This document shows, piece by piece, positions 8,494 through 9,707 of a DNA stretch of 9,707 nucleotides. Origin of the DNA: Planctomycetaceae bacterium (lineage in GTDB: Bacteria > Planctomycetota > Planctomycetia > Planctomycetales > Planctomycetaceae); assembly GCA_020426085.1 (NCBI GenBank), contig JAGQQP010000115.1:1-9707 (forward strand). The letters run 5' to 3'. Position numbers and translations under genes: made by a program. Under the pieces are notes generated by a model. That model searched no databases, had not been told where the DNA came from, and worked only from the letters and a program-made list of their open reading frames with translations. The stretch's first letter is position 1. Every line of letters begins with the position of its first letter.

Positions 8494-9158
8494 TATTTCC
8501 CCTCCGAATTCGCACCCGTTTTGGCAAACTCTTTCTTGAGTCTGCTTAAGCCACGTAACCACAGCTTCTCCACGGAATCCACCGTTTTCTCCATGCGTTC
8601 TGCGATCTTGGGAAAGGTTAATCCTTCCAGATGTCGCAGGATCAATACGCTCTGATAATCTTCGGGCAGACGCGCCAGGGCTTCTGAAACAAGCCGGGTC
8701 TGCTCCACGCGAACCACCTGCTGACTGGGTGACGTCCCCGGATCGACCAGCATGCCTCCCAGCGAAACCGCAGAGTGGTCCAGGCTCGCAGCGACCTGTT
8801 GTTCCAGTCTCGGGTCTCGCGCCTGCGTACCAAAATACCGCCTGACTGTGTTGGCAATCGTATGTGTCAGAATCGAGCGAATCCACTGATTGAATTGAGG
8901 TTCCAGCGTCCCCTGAAAATCAGGGAAGCTTTTATGCGCTTCGAGAAAGACTTCCTGAATGATGTCGGACACATCCAGCTTCGTCTGTAAACGCCGCCCC
9001 ACTTCGACACGTGCCAGAACCTTCAGATAAGAACGCTGAAGCGACAATATTTTTCCCAGCGCCTTCTCATCACCGGCCCGGGCACGGGCAAGCAAATCCA
9101 GCATGGAGTTCGTACCGTGTTCATTATCTGGATCTGCAAGCATGTGGGAAGAGATCAT
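8493..9158 (-). CDS. ECF sigma factor, planctomycete-specific type, paired with Ser/Thr kinase
   Basis: The product is 221 residues. Region 2 (about 18-110) includes LQRSYLKVLARVEVGRRLQ, then DVSDIIQEVFLEAHKSFPDF (62-81) as regions 2.1-2.2 and FNQWIRSILTHTIANTVRRY as 2.3-2.4. Region 4 (161-211) has LPEDYQSVLILRHLEGLTF and an HTH segment (KIAERMEKTVDSVEKLWLRG). Length and wording match the planctomycete-only ECF subfamily (Sig-70_plancto1 type). It directs RNA polymerase to a dedicated promoter set. No anti-sigma gene is adjacent; the next gene, overlapping by one base, is a Ser/Thr kinase, which points to control by phosphorylation. Ser64 sits where many ECF factors have an acidic residue. 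The ATG at 9158 or the one at 9143 could start the protein; neither has a clear Shine-Dalgarno. Confidence 0.92.
   Translation of the reverse strand: MISSHMLADPDNEHGTNSMLDLLARARAGDEKALGKILSLQRSYLKVLARVEVGRRLQTKLDVSDIIQEVFLEAHKSFPDFQGTLEPQFNQWIRSILTHTIANTVRRYFGTQARDPRLEQQVAASLDHSAVSLGGMLVDPGTSPSQQVVRVEQTRLVSEALARLPEDYQSVLILRHLEGLTFPKIAERMEKTVDSVEKLWLRGLSRLKKEFAKTGANSEGK
8499..8505 (-). promoter_or_regulatory. Strong Shine-Dalgarno deciding the kinase GTG start
   Basis: GGAGGGG on the minus strand lies inside the last codons of the sigma gene, just before AAATAGTG, where TAG stops the sigma factor and GTG starts the kinase. It is the strongest ribosome site seen in the window and supports coupled translation of the pair. 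Confidence 0.85.
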
Positions 9159-9190
9159 TTTCTGAATACTTTGGTTACTCGGTTTGTTTG

Positions 9191-9204
9191 ATCAGGTATC
9201 AGGT
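9191..9204. repeat. Tandem heptamer ATCAGGT x2
   Basis: Two exact adjacent copies of ATCAGGT lie 33-46 bases upstream of the sigma ATG at 9158, and overlap the start of the GGTTGAACC palindrome at 9202-9210. The spacing suits a regulator-binding site or part of a promoter; function is unknown. Confidence 0.3.
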
Positions 9205-9249
9205 TGAACCGCATCACTCTCTGTTATTAGTAACGCGGAAATCACAGAA

Positions 9250-9301
9250 ACCGCCGCCTTTTTTGGTCAATCTGAAATAATTATACAAATTGAGCGGCGG
9301 T
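9250..9301. repeat. GC-rich inverted repeat around an AT-rich core
   Basis: ACCGCCGC (9250-9257) pairs perfectly with GCGGCGGT (9294-9301) across a 36-base AT-rich loop that contains TATAAT on the minus strand. It could be an operator for a dimer straddling a promoter, or form a hairpin in a leader transcript. Confidence 0.35.
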
Positions 9302-9377
9302 ATTGAGGGAATTTTCGTTACTGAAACTCCAGGCAAACCCGATTAGAACTCTCTGACAGAGCATTGACGAGGATTCC

Positions 9378-9707
9378 ATGCGACCGATTTTTCAACGAAA
9401 TCTATACTATCTTATTACTTTCACGCTCCTTACAGCATCTGTATCTGCACAGTCTCCCGGTTCGGGTCCGCCTCAACCGGGCGAAAATCCGGAGCGGTCT
9501 CGGGACTTTCCCCCGTTCGGGCCCGGTCCCGGTGGTCAGCGTGGGGGCCCGGGAAGCGAAGAACAGAAACTGGTCAAACAGTTCGATCAGGATCAGGATG
9601 GCGTTTTGAATAATGCCGAACGTCAGACAGCACGCCAGTACCTCAAAGAGAATCCTGCCCAGCGCCGCGGTCCTGGTGGACCGGGAGGCCCGGGTGGTTT
9701 CGGCCCC
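9378..9707 (+). CDS. Secreted EF-hand protein, 3' end missing (possibly CotH-type)
   Basis: A frame starts at ATG 9378 and stays open for all 110 codons to the window end. GAGGA four bases before the ATG is a good, slightly close ribosome site. Residues 1-24 form a Sec signal peptide (basic MRPIFQRN, hydrophobic YYLITFTLLTA, then SVSA before Gln25). A Gly/Pro/Arg-rich stretch follows, then one complete EF-hand loop at 70-81 (DQDQDGVLNNAE, bases 9585-9620) with Asp at positions 1, 3 and 5, Gly at 6 and Glu at 12, so calcium binding is likely. The visible end is another Gly/Pro run (RRGPGGPGGPGGFGP). Planctomycete proteins that open this way often continue into a CotH kinase domain, but that part is not in the window. 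It is divergent from the sigma gene and could be one of its targets; this is inference. Confidence 0.8.
   Translation, partial: MRPIFQRNLYYLITFTLLTASVSAQSPGSGPPQPGENPERSRDFPPFGPGPGGQRGGPGSEEQKLVKQFDQDQDGVLNNAERQTARQYLKENPAQRRGPGGPGGPGGFGP

Larger units (their letters stand above)
9159..9377. promoter_or_regulatory. Divergent promoter region between sigma and EF-hand genes
   Basis: The 219 bases between the sigma gene (leftward) and the EF-hand gene (rightward) must hold promoters for both. Visible elements are a tandem heptamer (9191-9204), GGTTGAACC (9202-9210), an inverted repeat (9250-9257/9294-9301) surrounding a minus-strand TATAAT at 9280-9285, and CTCTGACAGAG (9351-9361). No good -35 stands 17 bases from the TATAAT, so the exact promoters are unresolved. 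Autoregulation by the sigma factor is plausible but not shown. Confidence 0.5.

Noticed and set aside
8494..8886. Extra 131 N-terminal codons of the kinase frame
   Set aside because: They lie wholly within the sigma gene, show no domain, and a strong Shine-Dalgarno plus GTG at 8493 gives a better start.
9364..9609. 81-codon plus-strand frame at the right end
   Set aside because: It is out of frame with the signal-peptide/EF-hand gene starting at 9378, which has a ribosome site and clear motifs.

Overview
The window looks like chromosomal DNA of a planctomycete. The marker is the gene pair for a planctomycete cytochrome C/DUF1549/DUF1553 protein and a DUF1501 protein. It is reinforced by an ECF sigma factor of the planctomycete type fused by overlap to a Ser/Thr kinase gene, and by a secreted EF-hand protein rich in Gly, Pro and Arg. 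A Gimesia-like member of the Planctomycetaceae is my best guess, from the overall feel of the proteins and moderate GC content; I could not test this.

Layout, left to right. (1) 2-1465 (+): the 3' part of a hybrid sensor histidine kinase (PAS, HisKA, HATPase, receiver). (2) 1541-5483 (-): a two-gene unit, in transcription order the multi-domain cytochrome-C-like PSD1 protein (3063-5483) and then the DUF1501 protein (1541-2998). These are exported proteins of unknown biochemical role that almost always occur as neighbours in planctomycetes. (3) 5484-5882: a gene-free stretch with several short palindromes, presumably carrying the promoters of the PSD1 gene and of (4) 5883-6146 (+), a small BON-domain protein. 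(5) 6196-9158 (-): an ECF sigma factor gene followed by a membrane Ser/Thr protein kinase gene. The sigma stop codon and the kinase GTG start share one base (TAGTG), with a strong Shine-Dalgarno inside the end of the sigma gene. (6) 9159-9377: a divergent intergenic region with an inverted repeat and a tandem heptamer. (7) 9378-window end (+): the 5' part of a secreted EF-hand protein, possibly the start of a CotH-type protein.

The most interesting unit is the sigma/kinase pair. The kinase has a cytoplasmic catalytic domain, one membrane span, and a roughly 320-residue exported part with four L(T/S)xxQ motifs like those of the CpxP/Spy/ZraP periplasmic stress proteins. The sigma factor has Ser where many ECF factors have an acidic residue in region 2.2 (DVSD instead of DAED). 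Together this suggests an envelope-sensing kinase that activates its partner sigma factor by phosphorylation, with no anti-sigma factor in sight. That model is inference; the motifs and gene overlap are directly visible.

No tRNA, rRNA, CRISPR array, insertion sequence or phage gene was seen. Three gene boundaries are worth noting: the kinase begins at GTG 8493 rather than at an upstream in-frame ATG, the PSD1 protein begins at ATG 5483 rather than at TTG 5525, and the histidine kinase frame is open to the left edge of the window.
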